A stretch of 64,000 nucleotides of DNA from Pantoea sp. BAV 3049. Lineage in GTDB: Bacteria; Pseudomonadota; Gammaproteobacteria; Enterobacterales; Enterobacteriaceae. This document shows positions 1-10,738 of this stretch, piece by piece. The DNA lies in contig NZ_WHOY01000031.1 in the NCBI RefSeq assembly GCF_009765445.1, positions 3,331,774 through 3,395,773 on the forward strand. Direction: 5' to 3'. A program made the translations under genes and the position numbers. Numbering within the stretch: position 1 is the stretch's first letter; every line of letters starts with the position of its first letter. The notes under the pieces are model-generated. The model did not search any database and had not been told where the DNA came from. It saw nothing but the letters and a program-made list of their open reading frames with translations.

Positions 1-1172
1 GGCTTCCGGGCATCAATTTGTACCTGCAGCCGGTGCAGGATCTGACGATCGATACCACCGCCAGCCGCACCCAGTACCAGTTCACGCTGCAGGCCGGATC
101 GCTGGAGTCGTTGAGCCTGTGGGTACCGCAGCTGACCAGTGAACTGGCGAAACTGCCTGAACTGCAGGATGTCAGCAGCGACTGGCAGGATCAGGGGCTG
201 GAAGCCTTTATCCGCGTCGACCGCGATAACGCCAGCCGCCTGGGGATCACCATGGCGGATGTGGATAACGCCCTGTATAACGCCTTCGGTCAGCGCCTGA
301 TTTCCACCATCTATACCCAGGCTAATCAGTATCGCGTGGTGCTGGAGAACGACACCACCGCCACGCCGGGGCTGGCTTCGCTGGATGCCATTCGCCTGAA
401 CAGCAGCACGGGTAGCGTGGTGCCACTCAGCGCAATTGCAAAAGTGGAACAACGTCACGGCGCATTGAGTATCAACCATCTCGACCAGTTCCCGTCCACC
501 ACCTTCTCGTTCAACGTCAGCGACGGCTATTCGCTGGAGCAGGCGGTCAACGCTATCATCAAGGCCGAGAAAGACCTGGCGATGCCGTCGGAAATCATGA
601 CCCAGTTCCAGGGCAGCACGTTGGCCTTCCAGGCCGCGCTCTCCAGTACCGTCTGGCTGATTGTGGCGGCTGTGGTGGCGATGTATATCGTGCTGGGCGT
701 GCTGTATGAGAGCTTTATCCATCCGATCACCATTCTCTCCACGCTGCCCACTGCGGGCGTGGGGGCGCTGCTGGCGCTGATGATCGCTGGCTGCGAGCTG
801 GATGTCATCGCAATAATCGGCATTATCCTGCTGATTGGCATCGTGAAGAAAAACGCCATCATGATGATCGACTTTGCACTAGCTGCGGAGCGGGAACAGG
901 GCATGGCACCTTATGAAGCGATTTATCAGGCCTGCCTGCTCCGCTTCCGTCCAATTCTGATGACCACGCTGGCGGCCCTGCTCGGCGCGCTGCCGCTGAT
1001 GCTGAGTAGCGGCGTCGGGGCCGAACTGCGTCGTCCGCTGGGCATCGCCATGGTGGGTGGCCTGGTGGTCAGCCAGGTGCTGACGCTGTTCACCACGCCG
1101 GTGATCTATCTGCTGTTTGACCGTCTGGCGCACGCGACCCGCCGCCGCTTCAAGCGGGAGGAAGCGCAGTGA
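1..1172 (+). CDS. mdtB: MdtB, RND multidrug efflux pump subunit (3' part only)
   Basis: The reading frame is already open at base 3 and ends with TGA at 1170-1172, so only the last 389 or so residues are present; the family is about 1040 residues. MdtB and MdtC together form the inner-membrane proton-driven pump of the MdtABC-TolC tripartite exporter (bile salts, novobiocin and similar compounds in E. coli). The visible part holds the second periplasmic porter region and the last five membrane helices, including the typical RND stretch [12 protein letters not shown] and the [14 protein letters not shown] helix. The stop overlaps the GTG start of mdtC by four bases (GTGA), indicating translational coupling. 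Identity rests on close agreement with remembered enterobacterial MdtB and on the operon order. Confidence 0.95.
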   Translation, partial: LPGINLYLQPVQDLTIDTTASRTQYQFTLQAGSLESLSLWVPQLTSELAKLPELQDVSSDWQDQGLEAFIRVDRDNASRLGITMADVDNALYNAFGQRLISTIYTQANQYRVVLENDTTATPGLASLDAIRLNSSTGSVVPLSAIAKVEQRHGALSINHLDQFPSTTFSFNVSDGYSLEQAVNAIIKAEKDLAMPSEIMTQFQGSTLAFQAALSSTVWLIVAAVVAMYIVLGVLYESFIHPITILSTLPTAGVGALLALMIAGCELDVIAIIGIILLIGIVKKNAIMMIDFALAAEREQGMAPYEAIYQACLLRFRPILMTTLAALLGALPLMLSSGVGAELRRPLGIAMVGGLVVSQVLTLFTTPVIYLLFDRLAHATRRRFKREEAQ

Positions 1173-4100
1173 AATTTTTTGCGCTGTTTATTCACCGCCC
1201 GGTAGCGACCATCCTGCTGACCATCGCCATTGCGCTGGCGGGTATTCTCGGCTTCAGGCTGCTACCGGTGGCCCCGCTGCCGCAGGTCGATTTCCCGGTG
1301 ATCATGATTTCGGCTTCGCTGCCGGGGGCTTCGCCGGAAACCATGGCCTCGTCAGTTGCCACTCCGCTTGAACGCTCGCTGGGCCGGATCGCTGGCGTGA
1401 CGGAGATGACCTCCACCAGCTCACTCGGCAGCACGCGCATTATCCTGGTGTTTGATTACGACCGTGACATCAACGGCGCTGCCCGTGACGTGCAGGGTGC
1501 GATCAACGCGGCACAAAGCTTGTTGCCAAGCGGCATGCCGAGCCGTCCGACCTATCGCAAGGCCAATCCTTCCGATGCGCCGATCATGATCATGACGCTG
1601 ACTTCGGACACTTATTCCCAGGGGCAGCTGTATGACTACGCCTCCACCCAGCTGGCGCAGAAATTGTCGCAAATCGACGGGGTCGGCGACGTCACCATCG
1701 GCGGCAGCTCGCTGCCTGCGGTGCGGGTGGAGCTGAATCCGCAGGCACTGTTTAATCAGGGCGTGTCACTGGATGCCGTACGACAGGCCATCTCCAACGC
1801 CAACCAGCGCCGTCCGCAGGGCGCGATTGAAGATCTTAACCAGCGCTGGCAGTTAAAAACCAACGATGAGCTGCAAACCGCCGCAGACTATCAGCCGCTG
1901 GTGGTGCACTACAGCAACGGCTCGGCGGTGCGCCTGCAGGATGTGGCAAACGTCACTGACTCGGTGCAGGACGTCCGCAACGCCGGTATGGCCAACGCGA
2001 AACCGGCCATCCTGGTGCTGATCCGCAAGCTGCCTGAAGCGAACATCATCGACACCGTGGACAGGATCCGCGCGGAAGTGCCGGAGCTGAGTAAAATCAT
2101 TCCGGCATCAATCCATATGGATGTGGCACAGGATCGTTCGCCCACCATCCGTGCCTCACTGGCTGAGGTGGAGCAGTCTCTGGTGATCTCCGTCGGATTG
2201 GTGATCCTGGTTGTGTTCCTGTTCCTGCGTTCCGGTCGCGCCACGCTGATCCCGGCGGTTGCCGTTCCCGTCTCGCTGATTGGCACTTTTGCCGCTATGT
2301 ACCTGTGCGGCTTCAGCCTGAATAACCTGTCGCTGATGGCGCTGACCGTGGCTACCGGCTTTGTGGTGGATGATGCCATCGTGGTGCTGGAGAATATCTC
2401 CCGCCATGTGGAAGCCGGGATGAAGCCGCTGCAGGCTTCGTTGCAGGGCGTGCGTGAAGTAGGCTTTACCGTGCTGTCGATGAGCCTGTCGCTGATTGCG
2501 GTATTCCTGCCGCTGCTGATGCTGGGCGGCCTGATCGGGCGCTTCTTCAAAGAGTTCGCCCTCACCCTCTCGGTCTCTATCGCCATTTCGCTGGTGATCT
2601 CTGTCACGCTAACGCCAATGATGTGCGCCCGTCTGCTGAAGGCGCATCCGCAGAAACGCGAGCAGCCGCGGCTGAAGGGCTTCGGCAAGCTTCTGGTGAA
2701 ATTGCAGCAGGGCTATGGCCGCTCGCTGAACTGGGTACTGAACCACGCGCGCTGGACGCTGCTGGTGTTTATCGCCACTATCGGCCTGACAATGTACCTG
2801 TACGTTTCCATTCCGAAAACCTTTATGCCCGAGCAGGACACCGGGCGGCTGATGGGCTTTATCCAGGCCGATCAGAGCATCTCGTTCCAGGCGATGCGCG
2901 GCAAGCTGGAAGACTTTATGAAAATCGTTCGCGATGACCCGGCGGTGGAAAGCGTGGTGGGTTTTACCGGGGGATCGCGCACCAACAGCGGCTCGATGTT
3001 TATCTCGCTTAAGCCGCTGACCGAGCGCAGTGAGAACGCCCAGGAAGTGATCGCCCGGTTGCGCACCAAGCTGGCGAAAGAGCCGGGAGCCAACCTCTAT
3101 CTGCAGGCGGTGCAGGATCTGCGCGTGGGAGGACGAGAATCCAATGCCGGTTATCAGTACACGCTGTTGTCAGACAGCCTGGACGATTTGCGCGTCTGGG
3201 AGCCCAAAATCCGCCAGGCCTTCGCCGCGCTGCCGGAGCTGGCAGACGTTAACTCCGATCAGCAGGACAAAGGCTCGGAAATGGCGCTGACCTATGACCG
3301 CGAAAGCATGGCGCGGCTGGGAATTGACGTGTCTGACGCTAACAGCCTGCTGAATAACGCCTTCGGCCAGCGGCAGATCTCAACCATCTACCAGCCGCTG
3401 AACCAGTACAAAGTGGTGATGGAAGTGGATCCGCGCTACACCCAGGACATCAGCTCGCTGGATTTAATGTACGTGATTAACAATGACGGCAAGGCCATTC
3501 CGCTGTCGTACTTCGCGAAGTGGCAACCGGCCAACTCCCCGCTGTCGGTCAACCATCAGGGGCTGTCGGCGGCGTCCACCATCTCCTTTAACCTGCCGGA
3601 AGGCGTCTCGCTCTCTGAGGCTTCCGATGCCATTGACCGCAGCATGACTTCGCTGGGCGTGCCGAACAGCGTGCGCGGCAGCTTTGCCGGGACCGCGCAG
3701 GTATTCCAGCAGACGCAGAGCAGTCAGCTGTGGCTGATTCTGGCCGCCATTGCCACGGTGTATATCGTGCTGGGGATACTTTATGAGAGTTACGTTCATC
3801 CGCTGACCATCCTCTCCACCCTGCCCTCGGCAGGCGTGGGAGCCCTGCTGGCGCTGGAGTTGTTTAATGCCCCGTTCAGTCTGATTGCGCTGATCGGTAT
3901 TCTGCTGCTGATCGGCATCGTGAAGAAGAACGCCATCATGATGGTGGACTTTGCGCTGGATGCCCAGCGTAACGGCGATCTCACCGCCCGGGACGCTATA
4001 TTCCAGGCCAGCCTGCTGCGTTTCCGGCCAATTATGATGACCACGCTGGCCGCGCTGTTTGGTGCCCTGCCGCTGGTGCTGACCTCCGGAGACGGCGCGG

Positions 4101-4243
4101 AGCTGCGCCAGCCGCTGGGGATCACCATCGTCGGCGGCCTGGTAATGAGCCAGCTGTTAACGCTGTATACCACGCCGGTGGTGTATCTCTACATGGACAA
4201 ATTGCGGCGGAAGCCCGCACCCGAACTGGCGAGCGCAGAGTAA
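1169..4243 (+). CDS. mdtC: MdtC, RND multidrug efflux pump subunit
   Basis: A 1024-residue protein (E. coli MdtC 1025) starting at GTG 1169 inside the mdtB stop. It is the second inner-membrane component of the MdtB2C heterotrimer that extrudes drugs with proton antiport. The RND architecture is complete: an N-terminal helix ([16 protein letters not shown]), a large periplasmic loop, a central helix bundle with the conserved [15 protein letters not shown] helix, a second periplasmic loop, and a C-terminal bundle with [17 protein letters not shown]. It is clearly paralogous to mdtB. No frameshift is seen. Expression is expected from the mdtA promoter upstream of the window under BaeR control. 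Confidence is high. Confidence 0.97.
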   Translation: MKFFALFIHRPVATILLTIAIALAGILGFRLLPVAPLPQVDFPVIMISASLPGASPETMASSVATPLERSLGRIAGVTEMTSTSSLGSTRIILVFDYDRDINGAARDVQGAINAAQSLLPSGMPSRPTYRKANPSDAPIMIMTLTSDTYSQGQLYDYASTQLAQKLSQIDGVGDVTIGGSSLPAVRVELNPQALFNQGVSLDAVRQAISNANQRRPQGAIEDLNQRWQLKTNDELQTAADYQPLVVHYSNGSAVRLQDVANVTDSVQDVRNAGMANAKPAILVLIRKLPEANIIDTVDRIRAEVPELSKIIPASIHMDVAQDRSPTIRASLAEVEQSLVISVGLVILVVFLFLRSGRATLIPAVAVPVSLIGTFAAMYLCGFSLNNLSLMALTVATGFVVDDAIVVLENISRHVEAGMKPLQASLQGVREVGFTVLSMSLSLIAVFLPLLMLGGLIGRFFKEFALTLSVSIAISLVISVTLTPMMCARLLKAHPQKREQPRLKGFGKLLVKLQQGYGRSLNWVLNHARWTLLVFIATIGLTMYLYVSIPKTFMPEQDTGRLMGFIQADQSISFQAMRGKLEDFMKIVRDDPAVESVVGFTGGSRTNSGSMFISLKPLTERSENAQEVIARLRTKLAKEPGANLYLQAVQDLRVGGRESNAGYQYTLLSDSLDDLRVWEPKIRQAFAALPELADVNSDQQDKGSEMALTYDRESMARLGIDVSDANSLLNNAFGQRQISTIYQPLNQYKVVMEVDPRYTQDISSLDLMYVINNDGKAIPLSYFAKWQPANSPLSVNHQGLSAASTISFNLPEGVSLSEASDAIDRSMTSLGVPNSVRGSFAGTAQVFQQTQSSQLWLILAAIATVYIVLGILYESYVHPLTILSTLPSAGVGALLALELFNAPFSLIALIGILLLIGIVKKNAIMMVDFALDAQRNGDLTARDAIFQASLLRFRPIMMTTLAALFGALPLVLTSGDGAELRQPLGITIVGGLVMSQLLTLYTTPVVYLYMDKLRRKPAPELASAE

Positions 4244-4276
4244 TCCGTGCCCAATAACTCAGGAATGCTTTAAAAA

Positions 4277-5686
4277 ATGAATACGCTTCCCCCAACCGTG
4301 CGCTGGCAGCTGTGGATTGTGGCCTTTGGCTTTTTTATGCAGTCGCTGGATACCACCATCGTCAACACTGCCCTGCCCTCAATGGCGGTGAGCCTGAGCG
4401 AAAACCCGCTGCATATGCATTCGGTAGTGGTCTCCTATGTGCTGACCGTGGCGGTGATGCTGCCGGTCAGCGGCTGGCTGGCGGACCGGTTCGGGGTTCG
4501 TAACATCTTCTTCAGCGCCATTATCCTGTTCAGCCTCGGGTCGCTGTTCTGCGCGATGGCGACCACGCTGGACCAGCTGATGGCGGCCCGGGTGCTGCAG
4601 GGGATTGGCGGGGCGATGATGGTGCCGGTCGGGCGACTGACGGTAATGAAGCTGGTACCGCGCGAGCAGTATATGGCAGCGATGACCTTCGTCACCCTGC
4701 CCGGCCAGGTAGGCCCGCTGCTCGGCCCGGCGCTGGGCGGTATTCTGGTGCAGTATGCCAGCTGGCACTGGATCTTCCTGATTAATCTGCCGGTCGGCCT
4801 GATTGGCGCGATAGCCACCCTGACGCTGATGCCCAACCTCAGACTGCCCCCCAGGCGGTTCGACTTTATCGGCTTTGTGCTGCTGGCCGCGGGAATGGCC
4901 ACGCTGACTCTCGCCCTCGACGGACAGAGAGGGTTGGGCATTTCGCCTCTGATGCTCTGTCTGTTCATCCTGATTGGGGTCTTCGCCCTGCTGTTCTACC
5001 TGATGCATGCCCGCGGCAACGACCACGCGCTGTTCAGCCTGAAGCTGTTTGATAACCGCATCTACTCCATCGGCCTGCTGGGCAGCTTCACCGGCCGTAT
5101 CGGCAGCGGCATGCTGCCGTTTATGGCACCGATTTTCCTGCAGGTCGGCATGGGCTTCACTCCGTTCCACGCCGGGCTGATGATGATCCCGATGGTACTG
5201 GGGAATATGGGAATGAAGCGCATCGTGGTGCAAATCGTTAACCGCTTTGGCTACCGCAACGTGCTGGTCGGCTCAACGGTCAGCCTGAGCCTGGTGGTAC
5301 TGCTGTTCCCGGCGGTGGCGCTGATGGGTTGGGAGTGGCTGTTGCCGGTGGTCTTGTTCCTGCTGGGTATGGTTAACGCCATCCGCTTCTCTTCAATGAA
5401 TACCCTGACGCTGAAAGAGCTGCCGGACGATCTGGCCAGCAGTGGCAACAGCCTGCTGTCGATGATTATGCAGCTGTCGATGAGTATCGGCGTTACCGTG
5501 GCCGGGCTGCTGCTCGGCACCTTCGGCCATCAGGCCGTGGCCGACAGCCCTGCGGTGCACCAGGCCTTTATCTATACCTATTTGTGTATGGCGCTGATCA
5601 TTATTCTGCCCGCGCTGGTGTTCTGGCGCGTGCCGACTGACGTCAGTAAAAACGTGGTTCTGAGCCGCCGCCGGAGGAGCTCCTGA
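4277..5686 (+). CDS. mdtD: MdtD, MFS transporter of the DHA2 family
   Basis: A 469-residue, 14-helix major facilitator (E. coli MdtD/YegB 471) lying 33 bases after mdtC in the mdtABCD-baeSR operon. The N-terminus carries the DHA2 signature around [15 protein letters not shown], followed by the MFS motif A region ([10 protein letters not shown]) and motif C (GPALGG). In E. coli this member is not needed for the drug resistance given by MdtABC, and its substrate is uncertain; iron citrate export has been proposed for the family. Its TGA shares one base with the ATG of baeS (TGATG at 5684-5688), so the two are translationally coupled. Confidence 0.94.
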   Translation: MNTLPPTVRWQLWIVAFGFFMQSLDTTIVNTALPSMAVSLSENPLHMHSVVVSYVLTVAVMLPVSGWLADRFGVRNIFFSAIILFSLGSLFCAMATTLDQLMAARVLQGIGGAMMVPVGRLTVMKLVPREQYMAAMTFVTLPGQVGPLLGPALGGILVQYASWHWIFLINLPVGLIGAIATLTLMPNLRLPPRRFDFIGFVLLAAGMATLTLALDGQRGLGISPLMLCLFILIGVFALLFYLMHARGNDHALFSLKLFDNRIYSIGLLGSFTGRIGSGMLPFMAPIFLQVGMGFTPFHAGLMMIPMVLGNMGMKRIVVQIVNRFGYRNVLVGSTVSLSLVVLLFPAVALMGWEWLLPVVLFLLGMVNAIRFSSMNTLTLKELPDDLASSGNSLLSMIMQLSMSIGVTVAGLLLGTFGHQAVADSPAVHQAFIYTYLCMALIIILPALVFWRVPTDVSKNVVLSRRRRSS

Positions 5687-7071
5687 TGTTTGCGAAGTTG
5701 CGTATCGGCATTACCGTCAAGCTGTTTGCAGCGATCTTTTCCACCTGCATGCTGGTGCTGATCACCATGCACTGGGGCGTGCGCCTGAGTTTTGAGCATG
5801 GCTTTATCGACTACATCAAAAAAGGTAACGAACAGCGGCTGGTGATGCTCAGCGATGCGCTGGCCGATCAGTACGAACAGCATGGCAACTGGGAGTTTCT
5901 GCGCAACAACAACCGGCTGGTGTTTCAGATCCTGCGCTCGCTGGAGCAGAATCCCGATGCCAGCAACCAGCTGCCGCCGCATGGCTGGCGCACCCAGTTC
6001 TGGATTATCGACCAGCAGTATCACGTGATGATTGGTCCGCGCGCACCGGTGCCGCCGGAAGGAAACCGCCGCAATATCACCACCAGCGACGGGCATATCG
6101 TCGGCTGGGTAATTGGTTCACCGCCGGAGCGGCTGACCCGCAGCGCGGATATCAACTTCGACAAACAGCAGGAGCGTACCAGCTGGATCATCGTGGGTCT
6201 GACCATGCTGCTGGCAGCAACGGTGACCTGGCTGATGTCGCGCGGCCTGCTGGCACCGGTTAAGCGCCTGGTGGAAGGTACCCATCATCTGGCCGCCGGG
6301 GATTTCACCAGCCGGGTGGAAGCCAATAACCGTGATGAGCTGGGACGCCTGGCGCAGGACTTTAACCGCCTTGCCAGCACGCTGGAGAAGAATGAAAGTA
6401 TGCGCCGGGCGTTTATGGCTGATATCTCTCATGAGCTGAGAACACCACTGGCGATCCTGCGCGGCGAGCTGGAAGCCATTCAGGATGGGGTGCGCAAACT
6501 GACGCCGGAATCCATCGTTTCGCTGCAGGGTGAAGTCAGCACGCTGACCAAACTGGTGGATGACGTCCACCAGCTGTCGCTCTCCGATGAGGGTGCCCTC
6601 GCCTACCGCAAAAGCAATACCGACCTGGTACCGCTGCTGGAGATGGTGGCAGCCAATTTCACCAACCGCTATCAGCAGCGTAACCTGAAGCTGACTCTGC
6701 TCCTGCCGGATCGGGCACCGCTGTTTGGCGATCCGGACCGCCTGATGCAGCTGTTCACCAATCTGATGGAAAACAGCCTGCGCTATACCGACGCGGGCGG
6801 TAGCCTCACTGTCACACTGGTGTCCCAGCCCGAACAGCAAATTCTCTTTTTCGACGATACCTCTCCCGGCATTACCGACGAGCAGCGCGGGCAAATTTTC
6901 GAACGATTTTTCCGCGCGGAAAGTTCGCGTAACCGGGCCAGCGGCGGCTCCGGGCTTGGCCTGGCGATCTGTCAGAACATTGTTGAAGCGCACGACGGCA
7001 GCATTAAAGCGGATCACTCCGATGCCGGAGGCCTGAGAATTACGGTACACTTACCCTGCAAAACCAATTGA
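5686..7071 (+). CDS. baeS: BaeS, envelope-stress sensor histidine kinase
   Basis: A 461-residue inner-membrane sensor kinase (E. coli 467). Order of parts: TM1 at about residues 10-32, a periplasmic sensor region of about 130 residues, TM2 at about 165-185, a HAMP linker, the HisKA domain with phospho-acceptor His249 in the motif [10 protein letters not shown], and a HATPase domain with the N box ([11 protein letters not shown]) and G box (GGSGLGLAI). It senses envelope disturbance (indole, tannin, spheroplasting, efflux substrates) and phosphorylates BaeR, which activates the mdt operon. It overlaps the end of mdtD by one base and precedes baeR. All catalytic motifs are intact. Confidence 0.97.
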   Translation: MFAKLRIGITVKLFAAIFSTCMLVLITMHWGVRLSFEHGFIDYIKKGNEQRLVMLSDALADQYEQHGNWEFLRNNNRLVFQILRSLEQNPDASNQLPPHGWRTQFWIIDQQYHVMIGPRAPVPPEGNRRNITTSDGHIVGWVIGSPPERLTRSADINFDKQQERTSWIIVGLTMLLAATVTWLMSRGLLAPVKRLVEGTHHLAAGDFTSRVEANNRDELGRLAQDFNRLASTLEKNESMRRAFMADISHELRTPLAILRGELEAIQDGVRKLTPESIVSLQGEVSTLTKLVDDVHQLSLSDEGALAYRKSNTDLVPLLEMVAANFTNRYQQRNLKLTLLLPDRAPLFGDPDRLMQLFTNLMENSLRYTDAGGSLTVTLVSQPEQQILFFDDTSPGITDEQRGQIFERFFRAESSRNRASGGSGLGLAICQNIVEAHDGSIKADHSDAGGLRITVHLPCKTN

Positions 7072-7109
7072 TGGAGGGGATTTCCCCTTTAAGCGGCGCA
7101 GGGAGTGTC

Positions 7110-7817
7110 ATGACCCAGGAAACGTATGCCCCACTGATCTTAGTGGTTGAAGATGAACCTAAACTCGGCCAGCTGCTGGTGGATTATCTGCAGGCCGCCA
7201 ATTATCGCACCCACCACCTGCTGCGGGGCGATGAGGTGCTGGAGTACGTTAAGCAGACCCCGCCGGATCTGATCCTGCTGGACCTGATGCTGCCGGGTCT
7301 GGATGGCCTGTCGATCAGCCGCGAAATCCGCCGTTTCTCCGAGCTGCCGATCATTATGGTTACCGCCAAAACCGAAGAGATTGACCGCCTGCTGGGACTG
7401 GAAATCGGTGCCGATGACTATATCTGCAAGCCGTTCAGTCCGCGTGAAGTGGTAGCGCGCGTCAAGACGATCCTGAAGCGCTGTCAGCGCACGCCGGAAG
7501 AGGCCCAGAAAGCCTCGTCGTTGGTGGTGGATGAAGGCCGTTTTCAGGCCAGCTGGGAAGAGTCAATTCTGGACCTGACGCCTGCCGAATTCCGCCTGCT
7601 GAAAACGCTGGCGCAGGAACCGGGCAAGGTCTTCTCCCGCGAGATGCTGCTGAACCATCTTTATGACGATTACCGCGTGGTAACCGACCGGACTATCGAC
7701 AGCCATATCAAGAACCTGCGCCGCAAGCTGGAGTCACTGGATGCCGACCAGCCCTTTATCCGCGCGGTCTACGGCATGGGCTACCGCTGGGAAGCAGATG
7801 TCTGCAGATTGATCTAG
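7110..7817 (+). CDS. baeR: BaeR, OmpR-type response regulator
   Basis: The start is placed at ATG 7110, preceded by GGGAG at 7101-7105. An ATG at 7068 in the same frame would add 14 residues that do not align with the family. The product is 235 residues (E. coli 240). The receiver domain has the acidic pair in VVEDEPKLG, phospho-acceptor Asp58 in [10 protein letters not shown] and the conserved Lys of [11 protein letters not shown]-terminal winged-helix OmpR/PhoB DNA-binding domain follows (about residues 130-232). Phosphorylated by BaeS, it activates the mdtABCD efflux genes and, in E. coli, acrD and spy. Last gene of the operon, followed by a hairpin at 7866-7888. Confidence 0.96.
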   Translation: MTQETYAPLILVVEDEPKLGQLLVDYLQAANYRTHHLLRGDEVLEYVKQTPPDLILLDLMLPGLDGLSISREIRRFSELPIIMVTAKTEEIDRLLGLEIGADDYICKPFSPREVVARVKTILKRCQRTPEEAQKASSLVVDEGRFQASWEESILDLTPAEFRLLKTLAQEPGKVFSREMLLNHLYDDYRVVTDRTIDSHIKNLRRKLESLDADQPFIRAVYGMGYRWEADVCRLI

Positions 7818-7865
7818 CGCAATTTACATTCCCCCCGCCAGCTTTTACAATCCCCCACAATCTGC

Positions 7866-7888
7866 AAGGCCGCCTTTTGGGTGGCCTT
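7866..7888 (+). terminator. Terminator-like hairpin after baeR
   Basis: A 9-bp stem AAGGCCGCC / GGTGGCCTT (one G-U pair) closes a TTTTG loop, followed by TCTC. It is the likely end of the mdt-bae transcript. The T-tract is short, so termination may be partial. Confidence 0.6.
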
Positions 7889-7933
7889 TCTCGCAATATC
7901 TGACCTGACATCAGACAAAAATCGGAAATTCCC

Positions 7934-9313
7934 ATGTTTAAACCGGAACTGCTTTCCCCTGCCGGCACCCTGAAAAACATGCGCTTCGCCTTCGCCTATG
8001 GCGCAGACGCCGTGTATGCCGGACAGCCCCGCTACAGCCTGCGCGTGCGCAATAATGAATTTAATCACCAGAACCTTGCTATCGGCATCAATGAAGCCCA
8101 TGCACTGGGGAAAAAATTCTACGTGGTGGTCAATATAGCCCCGCATAACGCCAAGCTGAAAACCTTTATCCGCGATCTGGAGCCGGTGGTGGCGATGGGG
8201 CCGGACGCGCTGATCATGTCCGACCCGGGTCTGATTATGATGGTGCGGGAAGCGTTCCCGGAGATGGATGTGCACCTGTCCGTGCAGGCCAACGCGGTGA
8301 ACTGGGCAACAGTGAAGTTCTGGCAGCAGATGGGTCTGACCCGGGCAATCCTCTCCCGGGAGCTGTCACTGGACGAGATTGCCGAAATCCGCCAGCAGGT
8401 ACCAGACATGGAGCTGGAGATCTTTGTCCACGGCGCATTATGCATGGCCTATTCCGGTCGCTGCCTGCTCTCCGGGTATATTAACAAGCGCGATCCGAAC
8501 CAGGGAACCTGCACCAACGCCTGCCGCTGGGAGTATAAGGTACAGGAAGGCAAGCAGGATGAGCTGGGGCAGATTGTGCACCAGTATCAGCCGATCCCGG
8601 TGAAGAACGTCGAGCCAACATTGGGCGAAGGCCAGCCGACCGATAAAGTGTTTATGATCGAGGAGTCAATGCGGCCGGGCGAGTATATGACCGCTTTTGA
8701 AGATGAACACGGCACCTATATCATGAATTCCAAAGACCTGCGCGCCGTGGCGCACGTCGGTCGCCTGACGCAGATGGGCGTGCACTCGCTGAAGATTGAA
8801 GGCCGTACCAAGTCGCACTATTACTGCGCCCGCACCGCCCAGGTTTATCGCCGCGCCATCGACGACGCCGCTGCCGGTAAACCGTTTGATGAATCGCTGC
8901 TGGAAACGCTGGAAGGCCTGGCCCATCGCGGCTACACCGAAGGCTTCCTGCGCCGCCACACCCACGACAGCTACCAGAACTACGAACACAGCTTCTCCGC
9001 TTCCGATCGTCAGCAGTTTGTCGGCGAGTTTACCGGCGAGCGCCGTGGAGAAATGGTCATGGTTGAGGTGAAGAACAAGTTCAGCGTCGGCGACAGCCTG
9101 GAGCTGATGACCCCGGCAGGCAACATCAATTTCAGACTGGAGAGAATGGAAAATCTGAAACTTCAGCCTGCAGAAGTGGCACCCGGTAACGGCCACTTTG
9201 TCTGGATCCCAATCCCGGAAGAGATTGACCTTAATTACGCCCTGCTGATGCGGAATTTCCCTGATGCACCGGTGAGCGCAGTGGAGACTGATTCGGCTGA
9301 GGTTAACGACTGA
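7934..9313 (+). CDS. trhP: TrhP/YegQ, U32-family tRNA uridine hydroxylation protein
   Basis: A 459-residue protein (E. coli YegQ 453) of the peptidase U32 family. The family members TrhP/RlhA are now known to hydroxylate RNA rather than act as proteases: TrhP, with prephenate, makes 5-hydroxyuridine at the wobble position of several tRNAs. The U32 core is visible: the start ELLSPAGTL, the motif GALCMAYSGRCLLS, and further cysteines of the Fe-S-type cluster in GTCTNACRWEY. Residues after about 330 form the family's C-terminal extension. It is monocistronic, with baeR and its hairpin upstream and cyaR downstream. The function is taken from the family. Confidence 0.93.
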   Translation: MFKPELLSPAGTLKNMRFAFAYGADAVYAGQPRYSLRVRNNEFNHQNLAIGINEAHALGKKFYVVVNIAPHNAKLKTFIRDLEPVVAMGPDALIMSDPGLIMMVREAFPEMDVHLSVQANAVNWATVKFWQQMGLTRAILSRELSLDEIAEIRQQVPDMELEIFVHGALCMAYSGRCLLSGYINKRDPNQGTCTNACRWEYKVQEGKQDELGQIVHQYQPIPVKNVEPTLGEGQPTDKVFMIEESMRPGEYMTAFEDEHGTYIMNSKDLRAVAHVGRLTQMGVHSLKIEGRTKSHYYCARTAQVYRRAIDDAAAGKPFDESLLETLEGLAHRGYTEGFLRRHTHDSYQNYEHSFSASDRQQFVGEFTGERRGEMVMVEVKNKFSVGDSLELMTPAGNINFRLERMENLKLQPAEVAPGNGHFVWIPIPEEIDLNYALLMRNFPDAPVSAVETDSAEVND

Positions 9314-9386
9314 ACCCGGCAGTGGGGGGCGACGGTGACAATAAGTTCCAAACTGTACCGAAAACTGGAATCATTTCGTGCTGTAA

Positions 9387-9435
9387 TTAGAATCCGATCA
9401 CATAACCTTGCGCAATTCCCGGCTATGATGCGCAG
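9387..9435 (+). promoter_or_regulatory. CRP-activated promoter of cyaR
   Basis: A CRP site TTAGA-ATCCGA-TCACA lies at 9387-9402 (perfect right half, two mismatches in the left half). A -10 box TATGAT lies at 9424-9429. With the start at G9436 the CRP site is centred at -41.5, the textbook class II position. This matches the cAMP-CRP dependence of cyaR in E. coli. Confidence 0.72.
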
Positions 9436-9519
9436 GCTCAAAATGACTAACTCGAAACAGCAGTTTTTTCCTGAACCACCTCCTTGGCCCGCCCGGCTCC
9501 CCCGGTCGGGCTTTTCTTT
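9436..9519 (+). ncRNA. cyaR: CyaR (RyeE) Hfq-dependent small RNA
   Basis: The location between yegQ and yegS is that of cyaR in E. coli. The RNA would start near G9436 (GCTCAAAATG). It carries the hallmark GAACCACCTCCTT at 9473-9485, the C-rich anti-Shine-Dalgarno segment by which CyaR pairs with ompX, luxS, nadE and yqaE mRNAs. It ends in a Rho-independent terminator: stem 9491-9498 with 9504-9511, then TTTTCTTTT. Length is about 84 nt (E. coli 87). The 5' half differs from E. coli, while the seed region and the terminator position are conserved. CyaR represses outer-membrane and quorum-sensing genes when cAMP is high. Confidence 0.85.
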
Positions 9520-9614
9520 TGCCACCACTTTCCCCCCGCGCCCCCTGCCGTTGGCAAAATGTGCTATAAATGAAGCAGTTTTATATTTGAGTCCGTTCTG
9601 ACAGGAAAAAAATC

Positions 9615-10517
9615 ATGGACAAACATTCGCTTACCCTGGCGATCCTCAACGGCAAGGGGGCAGGCAACGAAGCCCTGCGCGCAGCCATTATGACGCTGCG
9701 CAAAGAAGGTGTGCCAGTTGAGGTTCGTGTCACATGGGAACACGGTGACGGAGAGCGTTACGTCAGGGAAGCCATGGCGCTGGGCGCGACGACCGTTGTC
9801 GCCGGTGGCGGCGATGGCACCATCAATGAGATTGCGACCGCGCTGGCAGGACTTGAAGCGGCAGGTCGCCCGGTGCTGGGGATTATTCCGCTGGGAACCG
9901 CCAATGACTTCGCCACCAGCGCCGGGATCCCGGAAGAGATGGAGAATGCGCTGCGACTGGCTATCGTCGGCAAAGCCACGCCGGTCGATATCGCCAGAGT
10001 GAATCAGGATCGCTACTTCATCAATATGGCCACCGGCGGATTTGGCACCCGTATCACCACGGAAACCCCGGAAAAACTGAAGTCCGCACTGGGCGGTGTC
10101 TCCTATTTTATTCATGGGCTGATGCGCATGGATCAGCTTAAGGCAGACAGCTGTGAATTGCGCGGCCCGGGCTTCAGCTGGCAGGGTGATGCACTGGTGA
10201 TCGGTATTGGCAACGGACGTCAGGCCGGAGGTGGGCAGCGCCTCTGCCCGTATGCATTGATCAACGACGGCAAGCTGGAGTTGAGCATCGTCACCTCGAA
10301 AGAGATCCTGCCGACGCTGCTCAACTCAATGATTGGCGGCGACGATGATAACCCGAATATCATCCGCGCTTCCCTGCCATGGCTGGAAATCCACGCCCCA
10401 CACGAGATGACGTTTAATCTCGACGGCGAGCCGCTGAGCGGCAAAATGTTCCGGATTGAGGTGATGCCGGATGCCCTCTCGTGCCGCTTGCCACCTTCGT
10501 GTGAACTGCTGGCCTGA
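9615..10517 (+). CDS. yegS: YegS, diacylglycerol-kinase-like lipid kinase
   Basis: A 300-residue cytosolic lipid kinase (E. coli 299) with ATG at 9615 after AGGAAAA. The DAGK catalytic signature GGGDGTINE sits at about residues 63-71, followed by [10 protein letters not shown], the second conserved nucleotide/substrate loop. The C-terminal beta-sandwich ends with the Mg-site region FNLDGEP. E. coli YegS phosphorylates phosphatidylglycerol in vitro; its physiological substrate is unknown. The gene stands alone after cyaR and is followed by a strong hairpin at 10528-10557. Confidence 0.93.
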   Translation: MDKHSLTLAILNGKGAGNEALRAAIMTLRKEGVPVEVRVTWEHGDGERYVREAMALGATTVVAGGGDGTINEIATALAGLEAAGRPVLGIIPLGTANDFATSAGIPEEMENALRLAIVGKATPVDIARVNQDRYFINMATGGFGTRITTETPEKLKSALGGVSYFIHGLMRMDQLKADSCELRGPGFSWQGDALVIGIGNGRQAGGGQRLCPYALINDGKLELSIVTSKEILPTLLNSMIGGDDDNPNIIRASLPWLEIHAPHEMTFNLDGEPLSGKMFRIEVMPDALSCRLPPSCELLA

Positions 10518-10527
10518 TCCGCTGAAA

Positions 10528-10557
10528 CTGGCACCGCGGTGACTTCCGCGTTGCCAG
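10528..10557 (+). terminator. Hairpin terminator after yegS
   Basis: CTGGCA-C-CGCGG pairs with CCGCG-T-TGCCAG (11 pairs, one internal mismatch) around a TGACTT loop. AAAATTTTC follows. Likely the end of the yegS transcript. Confidence 0.55.
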
Positions 10558-10648
10558 AAAATTTTCATTCAACCTCGTCTGCCTCCTCCTTACCACCATC
10601 GGCATTTCCTCACACCGTTTTAATTCACAAAAAATTAACAGTTAAGAC

Positions 10649-10700
10649 TGTGATCGCTCTCGCAGGTCAGCTCACCAACAACTTGTATGGTAGTAGTCAA
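10649..10700 (+). promoter_or_regulatory. CRP/RspR-type promoter of ydfJ
   Basis: A CRP site TGTGA-TCGCTC-TCGCA lies at 10649-10664 (one mismatch). The -10 box TATGGT at 10686-10691 places the predicted start at 10698 and CRP at -41.5. The -10 is embedded in the 14-mer CTTGTATGGTAGTA at 10682-10695, which recurs exactly before rspA. A repressor bound there would occlude the -10. The GntR protein RspR, encoded at the end of the cluster, is the natural candidate; that is inference. Confidence 0.65.
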
Positions 10701-10738
10701 ACAGGATGTTTCCTTTCCAACACCAAAAAGGGCTGCCA

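Noticed and set aside
4379-5233. 284-codon open frame on the minus strand
   Set aside because: It is antisense to mdtD, His/Gln/Arg-rich with no domain, and explained by GC-rich codon shadowing.
6118-7050. 310-codon open frame on the minus strand
   Set aside because: Antisense to baeS, whose motifs are fully intact on the plus strand.
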